Shown piece after piece: positions 19,124 through 26,759 of a DNA stretch of 64,000 bases. Location: assembly GCA_016722945.1 (NCBI GenBank), contig JAEQMT010000038.1, positions 496,001-560,000 of the forward strand. Reading direction: 5' to 3'. Position 1 is the stretch's first letter; each line of letters begins with the position of its first letter. The DNA comes from Desulfofustis sp. PB-SRB1 (GTDB taxonomy: Bacteria > Desulfobacterota > Desulfobulbia > Desulfobulbales > Desulfocapsaceae). Below the pieces are notes generated by a model, which was given only the letters and a program-made list of their open reading frames with translations, ran no database searches and was not told the origin of the DNA. Made by a program: the position numbers and the translations under genes.

Positions 19124-20728
19124 CTACCCGTAGCCAAGATCTTCGCTCCTCTGTGGTAAGAAGGAGTCGGGATTGCGCGACTCACCTTCGCTGGTCACCC
19201 GCACCGCCGATGCTCCCGGTAAGGGGCATTTCGTTTCGCAGATACCGCAGCCGATGCAGAGCTCATCGATAACATACGGCTGCTTGACGAGGACGCGGAC
19301 GCCAAACTGATCAATCACCTCAACCAGCTGAAATTTGATAGCCTTATCCGGAGTCGGACAATGTTCCTCGCAGACTATGCAAGACACCTCCCTGGCATAG
19401 GGCAGACAGCGGGTGGTGTCAAACCAGGCGGTGCCGATCTTGGTGGTCTGTTTATCCGTAAGAGTCAGATGTTTGATCGCCCCGGTAGGACAGACCTGTC
19501 CGCACAAGGTGCAGTTAAATTCGCAATAGCCGGTGCGAGCCACCAGATGCGGGGAGAAAATACCCTCGAAGCCGGACTCGAGCCAGGCCGGCTGCAGGGC
19601 ATTGCCGATGCATACCTGAATACACTCGGCGCAGCGCACGCAGCGTTGTAAAAACTCAGCTTCGGCCAAAGCGCCCGGCGGCCTGATCGGCCCACCGGCA
19701 GGTCTCGCCCGCACTCTGCTTACCCCCAGGAGCGGGGCAAGCGCCAGTGCTGCCGCGCCGGCCGCCACCAACTGCCGGCGGCGGGAAGAGATGGCCGGTT
19801 GGGGAGCACCGGTCCGGCTCACGGTAAAATCGATAACCTGGCGTGGACAGCGCACCAGGCAATCCATGCAGACAATGCAAAAACGCATGTCGATCCGTCG
19901 CTCTGCATCAATTGCCCCCATCCGGCAGGTGGCGCCGCACAGCCGGCAGTTCCCGCACTCATCATCACCGCCGCGCAAACGCATCACCCCAACAGATGCG
20001 CACAGCCCGAGCATGCTGCCAAGGGGACAGATGGTGCGACAGAAAAAACGGCGCCTGATCAGCTCCAGCAGAAATACACCGATCAACATAACACCGCTGA
20101 TCAAGGCCAGATCAAAGTAGTGCTGGGTAAACGGTAACACCGTATCACGCAATACCCCGTATAGCGGCTCGGTCACCGCATTAATAAAATCCGGTCCATG
20201 CTGGTAGGTAAGGGTGAAAAAGGTATCCGCTGCCGCATTGAAAGATGGATAGATCGCCACCGCCAGGCCACGTACGAGAATGGAAAACGGATCGACATAA
20301 CCGGCCAGCGGCACCCGCACCAATGCCGCAACCACCAGAAAGACCAGAATTGTCGTTCCCAGCCACGGCCACAGGGTCCGGTTATCGGTCCGCCGGGCTG
20401 TCACCAGCGGTCGGCTTGCATCCAACAATGTTCCCAGCGGACAGAGCCAGCCGCAAAACGTGCGCCCGGCCACCAGTGACAAGAATACCACCAGCAGGGC
20501 CGGCGCCATCAGGGCGATCACGGTACGGGCTGCCAGCATGGTTACCAGGGCGAGCAGCGGATCGATGCGGAAGAGAACGTTTACCGCCTGATTGATCGTA
20601 TCAGAGCCGGAATAGTCGGTACTGATAAACAGGTAGAGAAACAACCCCACAAACAGGGCCTGGCTGATCCGGCGGCTCCAGCGCAGCAGACGAAAACGGT
20701 GGCTGGAACCAGATCGCGCACCATTCAT
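19124..20728 (-). CDS. membrane polyferredoxin, NapH-like and NapG-like modules in one chain
   Basis: 534 residues. The first half has about four transmembrane segments (near 22-36, 57-87, 127-140 and 207-222) and the NapH-type motifs FCGWLCPLG (about 91-99) and CRTICPLGSMLG (230-241), then two cysteine-rich motifs CGNCRLCGATC and CIVCMDCLVRC. At about 316-336 the stretch RRRQLVAAGAAALALAPLLG looks like a Tat signal, the start of a NapG-like half with four more motifs: CVRCAECIQVC, CTLCGQVC, CIVCEEHC and CIGCGICETKC. It probably moves electrons from quinol to a periplasmic partner through many [4Fe-4S] clusters. It overlaps the DUF362 gene by four bases, which suggests a working pair. Confidence 0.88.
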   Translation of the reverse strand: MNGARSGSSHRFRLLRWSRRISQALFVGLFLYLFISTDYSGSDTINQAVNVLFRIDPLLALVTMLAARTVIALMAPALLVVFLSLVAGRTFCGWLCPLGTLLDASRPLVTARRTDNRTLWPWLGTTILVFLVVAALVRVPLAGYVDPFSILVRGLAVAIYPSFNAAADTFFTLTYQHGPDFINAVTEPLYGVLRDTVLPFTQHYFDLALISGVMLIGVFLLELIRRRFFCRTICPLGSMLGLCASVGVMRLRGGDDECGNCRLCGATCRMGAIDAERRIDMRFCIVCMDCLVRCPRQVIDFTVSRTGAPQPAISSRRRQLVAAGAAALALAPLLGVSRVRARPAGGPIRPPGALAEAEFLQRCVRCAECIQVCIGNALQPAWLESGFEGIFSPHLVARTGYCEFNCTLCGQVCPTGAIKHLTLTDKQTTKIGTAWFDTTRCLPYAREVSCIVCEEHCPTPDKAIKFQLVEVIDQFGVRVLVKQPYVIDELCIGCGICETKCPLPGASAVRVTSEGESRNPDSFLPQRSEDLGYG

Positions 20729-21624
20729 GAAGCATTCCCAAGAAGTCTCATCTTGTCGATATTCATCTCGCCAAGTCCCATTTCATGAGCCGCCACGGTG
20801 GAAGATATCTCATCAGGGCGCCGGTCAAACAGAGTGGTGGCATAGGCATCGGCCGCCACCGGATCGGTGGAGGCAACGAGGGTGTCGGCCCGTTTGACAT
20901 CGCTGATGCGGCCGCCCTGTGGGCCGTTGCGCAACAACATGCGGGTGGCATCAACAACGGTGAGATCGGCCCGGACCACGGTTGCCAGATCGGCCAGCTT
21001 CTGGCCGAGGCTGAAGTGCAGTCGGCCGCGTGCCTCAATCACCCCCATTGAATTTTTCAACCCCAGCGACAGGCCGCTCAAGCCATGATGCTTGGCCACC
21101 GGCACGTTGATATAGCAATCGGCCTCCATGGCCGGCCGGTAGATATCCCAGCGGGTAATTTTTTTGCCGCGGGGGATATCATATTCCACAAACTTGCGGT
21201 GATCGATATGTTCCAACCGGACCGTACCACTTGCCAGCGACTCGACAGCATCTTTGATGCCACTGTTCTGATACGCACGACGCGGTTCATTGCAGGTGTA
21301 ATCAAACACCTCGACACGTCCGGCACCTGCCGTCAGAGCCAGCTCCACCAGGGTTTTGACCACCAGCGGATGGGTGTTGGCGCCCAGTTCCGGGGCTCGA
21401 TCCCAGCCCATATTGGGCTTGATCACCACCGTGTTGCCCGGCTGCACAAAGCGGGACATTCCGCCCACCAGATCAATGGTCTGGCGTACCAGCGCCGCAT
21501 AATCACCATTGGTGACTACCGCTACTTCAGGGGCGACACCGGCCTGAACCAGGCGCGGAACGCAGGCAGTCGCGCTCAAACCGGCGACAGCCATCATGTT
21601 CTTTAAAAATATACGACGATGCAT
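20725..21624 (-). CDS. Tat-exported DUF362 protein
   Basis: 299 residues. The N-terminus MHRRIFLKNMMAVAGLSATA is a twin-arginine signal (RRIFLK), so the protein is probably folded with a cofactor before export. The body has VVIKPNMGWDRAPE, INVPVAKHHGLSGLSLGLKN and STDPVAADAYATTLF, all typical of DUF362, a family usually found next to iron-sulfur proteins. No cysteine cluster motif is visible here, so the clusters would come from the partner encoded directly downstream with a four-base overlap. Function is unknown. Confidence 0.88.
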   Translation of the reverse strand: MHRRIFLKNMMAVAGLSATACVPRLVQAGVAPEVAVVTNGDYAALVRQTIDLVGGMSRFVQPGNTVVIKPNMGWDRAPELGANTHPLVVKTLVELALTAGAGRVEVFDYTCNEPRRAYQNSGIKDAVESLASGTVRLEHIDHRKFVEYDIPRGKKITRWDIYRPAMEADCYINVPVAKHHGLSGLSLGLKNSMGVIEARGRLHFSLGQKLADLATVVRADLTVVDATRMLLRNGPQGGRISDVKRADTLVASTDPVAADAYATTLFDRRPDEISSTVAAHEMGLGEMNIDKMRLLGNAS

Positions 21625-21645
21625 TGTTCTCCTCTATGTTACGAA

Positions 21646-22764
21646 TTACCCCTCAGGTGTACGCAGCCACCTGGTGGTGCGCTGTTCGATGATCACATCG
21701 GGCTTCTGTTCAGTCGCTATACGTTTGAAATCCTCTAGTTTAACCGGGCTGTGGGGCACATAGTAGGCGTATGCAAACGACTCTGAGAGATACGGCATGA
21801 GCGCCAGGGAGTAGGAATCGCGAAACATCAGCAGGCGGTTGTCGCGCCCTTCACACTGAGTGGAAAACCATTGCTGGTTACGAGCGGCGGGGCCGTCTTC
21901 GCCCGCAATAGTGGAGTTCGTGATACAGCTCAGCTCAACCTTGGTAGGTACCGGTTTTTCCTCAATAATGCGGTTTTGCAGGTTGAGGGCCGCGGCCAGA
22001 TCTCCGCTCGGCCCTTCCACCATGGCAAAATGGGTATGGTTCATGCGAATGATATGGATATCGGACAAATGCTCTTTGAGGTACTGGACAATATCATAGT
22101 AGCCGACGAAACCACCATACTCGTTCCAGTGTGTGTCGGTTTTATGATAGGGGCGGAGCAGTTCTTTTTTGCGCAGCAGAGAGGGACGCAGATCGATTAT
22201 CGGCACCTCGGTGTGGCGACCAAGATAGTCCACCAACTGATCAGCCCTGGAATCAGGATTGACCGGTTGAAATGCGGCCGGCAGTTTTTCCGGGTAAATC
22301 AGATGTTTGCTGGGAGTCAGCACAAAGGCGTAGACAATTCCGTGATCACGGCACCACTGGTACTTTGCCGATAAAATATTGGCCCAATGGCGCAGTTCAT
22401 CTTCGGAAAACGGCCAGAGGTTACGCATGTCACGAACATGCATGGGATGATTCTGAAAGAGCCACCCATCGGCACCGACGATTACCCGATCCGAGGTCGA
22501 GGTGCCCAGCAAGCTTACCTGCAACAGGTTGAAACGCTCCACCAGCGGCGCCCGCAATCCGAAGTGGTCATTGTAAAACGCTTCAAATGCAGCGGGAAAC
22601 GAGGCCAGATCACCAGCGTCAATTGCCGGCATCGGCGCCAATTGCCGTCGCTCCACCGTGGAAACTTCCTCGATCGGACTGGTCAGCGTCACCAGCGGCG
22701 GGACCCACAGCCCGATAAAAAACAAAGCTATCAGAACAAAACGCAATACAAAGAGTACCATCAT
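21646..22764 (-). CDS. AlgJ/AlgX-like SGNH-type polysaccharide acetylation protein
   Basis: 373 residues from the ATG at 22764 (MMVLFVLRFVLIALFFIGLW); the frame is open for 62 more codons but that stretch overlaps the MBOAT gene. One N-terminal anchor helix is followed by a periplasmic domain. It shows YNDHFGLRAPLVERFN, VIVGADGWLFQ, the DxH motif in YHKTDTHWNEYGGFVGYYD (about residue 218) and a possible Ser nucleophile in LLMFRDSYSLALMPYL (about 308). This is the AlgJ/AlgX/PatB layout, in which acetyl groups moved across the membrane by an MBOAT protein are placed on a polysaccharide. It starts 1 bp after the MBOAT stop, so the two act together. Confidence 0.88.
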   Translation of the reverse strand: MMVLFVLRFVLIALFFIGLWVPPLVTLTSPIEEVSTVERRQLAPMPAIDAGDLASFPAAFEAFYNDHFGLRAPLVERFNLLQVSLLGTSTSDRVIVGADGWLFQNHPMHVRDMRNLWPFSEDELRHWANILSAKYQWCRDHGIVYAFVLTPSKHLIYPEKLPAAFQPVNPDSRADQLVDYLGRHTEVPIIDLRPSLLRKKELLRPYHKTDTHWNEYGGFVGYYDIVQYLKEHLSDIHIIRMNHTHFAMVEGPSGDLAAALNLQNRIIEEKPVPTKVELSCITNSTIAGEDGPAARNQQWFSTQCEGRDNRLLMFRDSYSLALMPYLSESFAYAYYVPHSPVKLEDFKRIATEQKPDVIIEQRTTRWLRTPEG

Positions 22765-22765
22765 A

Positions 22766-24205
22766 TCAAAACCTGAAATAGATAAAGGGATTATATGCGC
22801 CCGCCGCCAGTGCCATGGCGCACAGAATAAACAATGCCGCGGAGCCGCACATCCGGCACAGGTATACGATACCCTGCCATGCCGGATTGTTTTCAGCGAC
22901 CAACACCAGCCGCCGAAAGCCCAGCGATACCAACGGAGTCGACGCGACAATACCGATCACCGCAACGAGAAGATGAGCCGGCGACCAGTAGAGGCCAACG
23001 GGATGAGCAATAGAGAAAAGGCTGCCAAATGAAAACATGGCGCTGAGGTAAGCAATGGCCATCGCCAATGTCTCCGCCCTGAAAAACACCCAGGTTATCA
23101 GCAAAAAGACAAGAAAATAGGCGTGTCTAAGCGGCCGCCACACCGTCTCAAGCAGGCGTCCGAAGCGACCGCGCTCAAGCACCAGAAAAACGCCGTGGAG
23201 CAGTCCCCAGATAATAAACGTCCAGCTCGCCCCATGCCACAGCCCGCAGAGGAAAAAAACCAGCAACAGGTTAAGGCCGGTGCGCCACCTGCCCCGACGA
23301 TTTCCGCCCAGGGGGATATAGAGATAATCGCGAAACCAGGTGGACAGGGAAATATGCCAGCGTCGCCAGAACTCACGGAAGGACGAACTGATATATGGGT
23401 AGTTAAAGTTGATCCGCAGCTCAAAGCCGAACATCTTGCCCAGCCCGATGGCCATGTCGGAATAACCGGAAAAATCAAAGTAAATCTGCAGCCCGTAGGC
23501 AAGGGCACCACTCCACGCAACCAGGGCCGGCAGCTCGCCGACGGGGACGGCGAAGATCTGGTCGGCCACTTCGCCCATGGGGTTGGCCAGCAACATTTTC
23601 TTGCCCAACCCACAGATAAACAGCACGATGCCGTCGGCCAGCCGTTCCACGGTATGGCGCCGGCTGGTGATCTGCCGGGCAATGTGCTCGTAACGCACAA
23701 TGGGACCGGCGATCAACTGGGGAAAGAGCGCTATGTAGAGGCCACACTCCAGAGGATTTGACCGGGGTTCGGCATGTCCGCGATAGACGTCGACAATATA
23801 GGAAATGGCCTGAAAGGTAAAAAAGGAAATACCGATGGGCAGATGCACCGGCGCCAGCACAACGGGTGCGATGTTGATGGGTGCAAGGATTGCGTTGAGG
23901 CCGTCAACCAAAAAATTGGCGTACTTGAAGACACCGAGCAGGGCGAGGTTGATTGCAATACCCGCGCTCAAGCAGAGCAGGCGCGATCGCTGCTGGGTTG
24001 AACCTGCCACCAGCAGACCAACCAGATAATTTGCGCCTATGGAAAAAAGCATGATGAGCAGGTATAGTCCTTCTCCCCATGCATAAAAGAAGAGGCTGGC
24101 CGCCAGCAAAAAAAGATTGCGCAGCCGAATGGTGGGTATCAGAACATAGCCGGTGAGAACCACCGGCAGAAACATAAATAAAAAAACGGTAGAACTAAAA
24201 ACCAC
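22766..24205 (-). CDS. MBOAT-family O-acyltransferase (AlgI-like)
   Basis: 479 residues with about ten to twelve hydrophobic segments. AlgI-type motifs are complete: FVPVVLTGY-like N-terminus (FMFLPVVLTGYVLIP), the SFFTFQAISYIVDVYRG segment, YFDFSGYSDMAIGLGKMFGF, and FFLCGLWHGASWTFIIWGLL with the catalytic His. The enzyme moves acyl groups, usually acetyl, through the inner membrane for attachment to an exported polysaccharide. It is transcribed with the AlgJ-like gene and divergently from the epimerase gene, 175 bp away. Confidence 0.94.
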   Translation of the reverse strand: MVFSSTVFLFMFLPVVLTGYVLIPTIRLRNLFLLAASLFFYAWGEGLYLLIMLFSIGANYLVGLLVAGSTQQRSRLLCLSAGIAINLALLGVFKYANFLVDGLNAILAPINIAPVVLAPVHLPIGISFFTFQAISYIVDVYRGHAEPRSNPLECGLYIALFPQLIAGPIVRYEHIARQITSRRHTVERLADGIVLFICGLGKKMLLANPMGEVADQIFAVPVGELPALVAWSGALAYGLQIYFDFSGYSDMAIGLGKMFGFELRINFNYPYISSSFREFWRRWHISLSTWFRDYLYIPLGGNRRGRWRTGLNLLLVFFLCGLWHGASWTFIIWGLLHGVFLVLERGRFGRLLETVWRPLRHAYFLVFLLITWVFFRAETLAMAIAYLSAMFSFGSLFSIAHPVGLYWSPAHLLVAVIGIVASTPLVSLGFRRLVLVAENNPAWQGIVYLCRMCGSAALFILCAMALAAGAYNPFIYFRF

Positions 24206-24264
24206 GAGATGCGATTAGGTTACCGGTGAATGGGAAAAACAGGAAAATACAATTCGTATAGAGA

Positions 24265-24288
24265 TGTGCGGGAAATTATATCCGCACA
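24265..24288. promoter_or_regulatory. inverted repeat in the divergent MBOAT/epimerase intergenic region
   Basis: TGTGCGG at 24265-24271 and CCGCACA at 24282-24288 are perfect 7-bp arms around a 10-base AT-rich spacer. The spacer contains TATAAT when read on the minus strand, placed 60-80 bp before the MBOAT start, so this could be an operator over a promoter -10 element. No good -35 element was found. Confidence 0.4.
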
Positions 24289-24380
24289 CCCTACTGTAAT
24301 TTTTCCGTTCTGTCCACGGCAATCGGCACTACCAACTCACAGCTTGTTTTAAACACGGACGTCGGCGCGACATTTCAGCT

Positions 24381-25358
24381 ATGGAACAACTACTGATTAC
24401 CGGAGGAAATGGATTTCTGGGCTCACATCTGGCAGAAGGCCTGCACCAGGCCGGCTACCGAATCAAAATTCTCGCCAGAAACCGAGGCTCCGACACACCC
24501 GCGCCTGAGTTTGAAACCGTATGGGGCGATATCAGGGATGAGGCCGTAGTTGACCATGCGGTGCGCGGGGTTGACCGAGTTATCCACACCGTCTCAAATT
24601 TTCGAAAGGGCGGCTCGGATAAGGATCAGGCGCACGGCATCAACGTCGAGGGTACCAAAGTGGTTCTGGAAGCTGTCCGCCGTCACAAGGTAAAACAGTA
24701 TGTTCACTGTTCCACCATCGGTGTGCACGGCTCGGTGCTGGAAATCCCGGCCACGGAAACTACCGCCTTTAACCCCGGAGATATCTACCAGCAAACCAAG
24801 CTGGAAGCTGAAGAGCTGGTGTGGGAGTTTACCCGGCACCATTGCCTAACCACCACCGTTATCCGTCCCATCTCACTGATCGGTCCCGGCGACACCAGGA
24901 TGCTCAAGCTTTTCAGGATGATAAAAAAGGGCCGTTTCATCAAGTTCGGCCCCTGCAACGCCTACTTTCAGCCGGCCTACATTGATGACGTGGTGGAAGG
25001 ATTCAGGCTCTGCTTAGACAACCCCAAGGCCTTTGGCGAGGTATTCATTATCGGTGGCGACGAGTATGTTCCCCTGGAAACCCTTTTCACCATTATCGCC
25101 GAAGAACTCCAGGTAAAACCGCCGGCCATCAGGATACCGCTCACCCCGATGTTGTGGGCCGCCTCTCTGTGCGAAACCATCTGCGTTCCACTGGGTATTG
25201 AGCCTCCCCTGCATCGTCGAAGGATGAGTTTTTTCCAGAACAACCGGGCATTTTCCATCGCCAAGGCAAAAAAACGACTTGACTATCGCCCGCGCATCAA
25301 CCTGCGTGAATCCATCCGTAGAACAATTGTCTGGTACGAGCAGGAGGGATGGCTATGA
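24381..25358 (+). CDS. NAD-dependent epimerase/dehydratase (extended SDR)
   Basis: 325 residues. The Rossmann motif ITGGNGFLGSHLAEGLHQAG is at residues 6-25, the catalytic serine region VHCSTIGVHG near 112 and the YxxxK motif in YQQTKLEAEEL near 138. A C-terminal helix region with hydrophobic stretch ends in VWYEQEGWL. It resembles 3-beta-HSD/UDP-sugar-type enzymes that act on nucleotide sugars or lipid-linked substrates; which one cannot be told. Its last ten bases overlap the acyltransferase gene, and the divergent neighbour is a polysaccharide acylation gene, so a role in glycan tailoring is likely. Confidence 0.85.
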   Translation: MEQLLITGGNGFLGSHLAEGLHQAGYRIKILARNRGSDTPAPEFETVWGDIRDEAVVDHAVRGVDRVIHTVSNFRKGGSDKDQAHGINVEGTKVVLEAVRRHKVKQYVHCSTIGVHGSVLEIPATETTAFNPGDIYQQTKLEAEELVWEFTRHHCLTTTVIRPISLIGPGDTRMLKLFRMIKKGRFIKFGPCNAYFQPAYIDDVVEGFRLCLDNPKAFGEVFIIGGDEYVPLETLFTIIAEELQVKPPAIRIPLTPMLWAASLCETICVPLGIEPPLHRRRMSFFQNNRAFSIAKAKKRLDYRPRINLRESIRRTIVWYEQEGWL

Positions 25359-26146
25359 AACCGGCCCCCGACAACGAACCGAGGGAAATCTACAGCGCCC
25401 GGGAAGCCGCCCACGGCAAAACCGAACTGCAGGCGACCCTCACCGATGAGCGCCGCTCCGCACTGCGCACCTATCAGGAGTTGACGATTGGCCGACCGGG
25501 CCTGTTACGCCTGGTGCTCCATGAACTGGTAAATATGTTCATTGCTCCTTTACCGGGGGCGGCAGGGCTTTTTTTGCGCGCCAAACTGTATCCGCTCCTG
25601 CTTGGTTCGGTGGGCAAAAAGGTCATATTCGGTAGATCCATGACCATCCGCCACCCCCACAAGATTCATATCGGTGATCACTGCGTATTCGACGATTACA
25701 CGGTGCTCGACGCCAAGGGTACAAACAACCAGGGTATTACCATCGGTCACAACGTACTGATCGGACGCGCAACCGTGCTGAGCTGCAAAGACGGCGATCT
25801 CACCATCGGCGACAACACCAACATCGCCATGAACTGCTTTATCCAGTCGGCCCGCACCGTCACCATCGGCAGCCATGTGCTGTTTGGTGCCTTCTGCTAC
25901 ATCATCGGTGGCGGCGATCACCAGACGAAGCGCACCGATATCCCTATTATCCGCCAGGGGCAGGTAGTACACGGCATCACTATTGAAGATAACTGCTGGC
26001 TCGGCGGTGGTGTACTGGTACAGGATGGGTCCGCCATCGGCAAAGATTGTATTATTGGCAGCGGCGCCGTGGTACGCGGCACAATTCCCTCCTTCAGCGT
26101 TGCCGCCGGTGTTCCGGCGGTGGTGAAAAAATCCCGGCTCGGGTAG
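25349..26146 (+). CDS. left-handed beta-helix (hexapeptide) acyltransferase
   Basis: 265 residues. From about residue 85 onward hexapeptide repeats are clear: IHIGDHCVFDDYTVL, GITIGHNVLIGRATVL, LTIGDNTNIAMNCFIQ, VTIGSHVLFGAFCYIIGG and later ITIEDNCWLGGGVLV, then AIGKDCIIGSGAVVRGTIP ending with SVAAGVPAVVKK. The loop GGDHQTKRTDIPI has the His expected at the active site. Members acetylate sugars or other small acceptors using acetyl-CoA. A hydrophobic stretch near 55-75 may bind membrane. It overlaps the epimerase gene and probably belongs to the same glycan-modifying unit. Confidence 0.9.
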   Translation: MAMKPAPDNEPREIYSAREAAHGKTELQATLTDERRSALRTYQELTIGRPGLLRLVLHELVNMFIAPLPGAAGLFLRAKLYPLLLGSVGKKVIFGRSMTIRHPHKIHIGDHCVFDDYTVLDAKGTNNQGITIGHNVLIGRATVLSCKDGDLTIGDNTNIAMNCFIQSARTVTIGSHVLFGAFCYIIGGGDHQTKRTDIPIIRQGQVVHGITIEDNCWLGGGVLVQDGSAIGKDCIIGSGAVVRGTIPSFSVAAGVPAVVKKSRLG

Positions 26147-26157
26147 CAGCCCCGCCG

Positions 26158-26358
26158 GTGTCTCCTCGTTTTTCCTATTTCATCAGGCTGGCAATCAGCC
26201 TCGCCATTGTCGGCTTCGTGGTTTCCCGAACAGACTGGAAACAGAAGCTAGTGTTAGCACAGGCGGCCAATATCGGCATGCTGGTTCTTGCGTTTGTCTT
26301 GCTTTGGGTGGAACGGATCTGGGCCATAATCAAATGGTACTATCTACTGCATGCCTAA
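26158..26358 (+). pseudogene. truncated N-terminus of a flippase-like (UPF0104/LPG synthase TM) membrane protein
   Basis: A 66-codon frame from a GTG at 26158, 11 bp after the acyltransferase stop. It has a basic start (SPRFSYFIRLAISLAIVGFV), SRTDWKQKLVLAQAANIGML, a second hydrophobic segment and RIWAIIKWYYLLHA, then a stop. This pattern (helix, SxxDW, helix, then a W..LL.A end) is how UPF0104/lysylphosphatidylglycerol-synthase-like flippases begin, but those run to 300 or more residues with about eight helices. Nothing in the following 170 bp continues the protein in any frame I read. A degenerate R2 copy lies beyond. I take it as a decayed gene of the same operon; a real small two-helix protein is possible. 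Confidence 0.5.
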
Positions 26359-26526
26359 CGACGATCCGTCAGCCCGTGGGGCCTGTTTGTCCGCTAAAGC
26401 GAGCATCAAACTTGACTGTCTCGGATGCAACGGAAACGGCGCTTTTTGGGAAAACGTCACTGATTTGAACAGCCTTTCAAGGGGGTTACCTGTCAGCAGA
26501 TTGGTGGTCTAGGCAGCATTACAGAG

Positions 26527-26650
26527 TGAACTCGACAAACCCCCTGAAATTGCTTCCTGCCGTCATTACCGCGAAAGTGGAAACCCATTAATTTTGGTTA
26601 GTTCTGGATACCGGATCAAGCCATGCATGGCGGGTATAGGAGCTTTTATG
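26527..26650 (+). repeat. R2 dispersed repeat, copy D (degenerate)
   Basis: About 124 bp aligning with copy C over most of its length: ACTCGACAAACCCCCTGAAA, ATTGCTTCCTGCCGTCATTA, CCGCGAAAGTGGAAACCC and the closing GGAGCTTTTATGGG. The hairpin core and both ends are eroded. It lies in the 401-bp gap between the truncated flippase-like frame and the DUF2868 gene; I see no other gene in that gap. Confidence 0.6.
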
Positions 26651-26759
26651 GGAACATCATTGCAGGTGAGACAAGAAGATTTGCAATTGCCGGTTTACAT
26701 GCATTATTCTTTTCCGCATCCTGGCACCTATTCATCCTCACCTCACACACCGTAAACCG

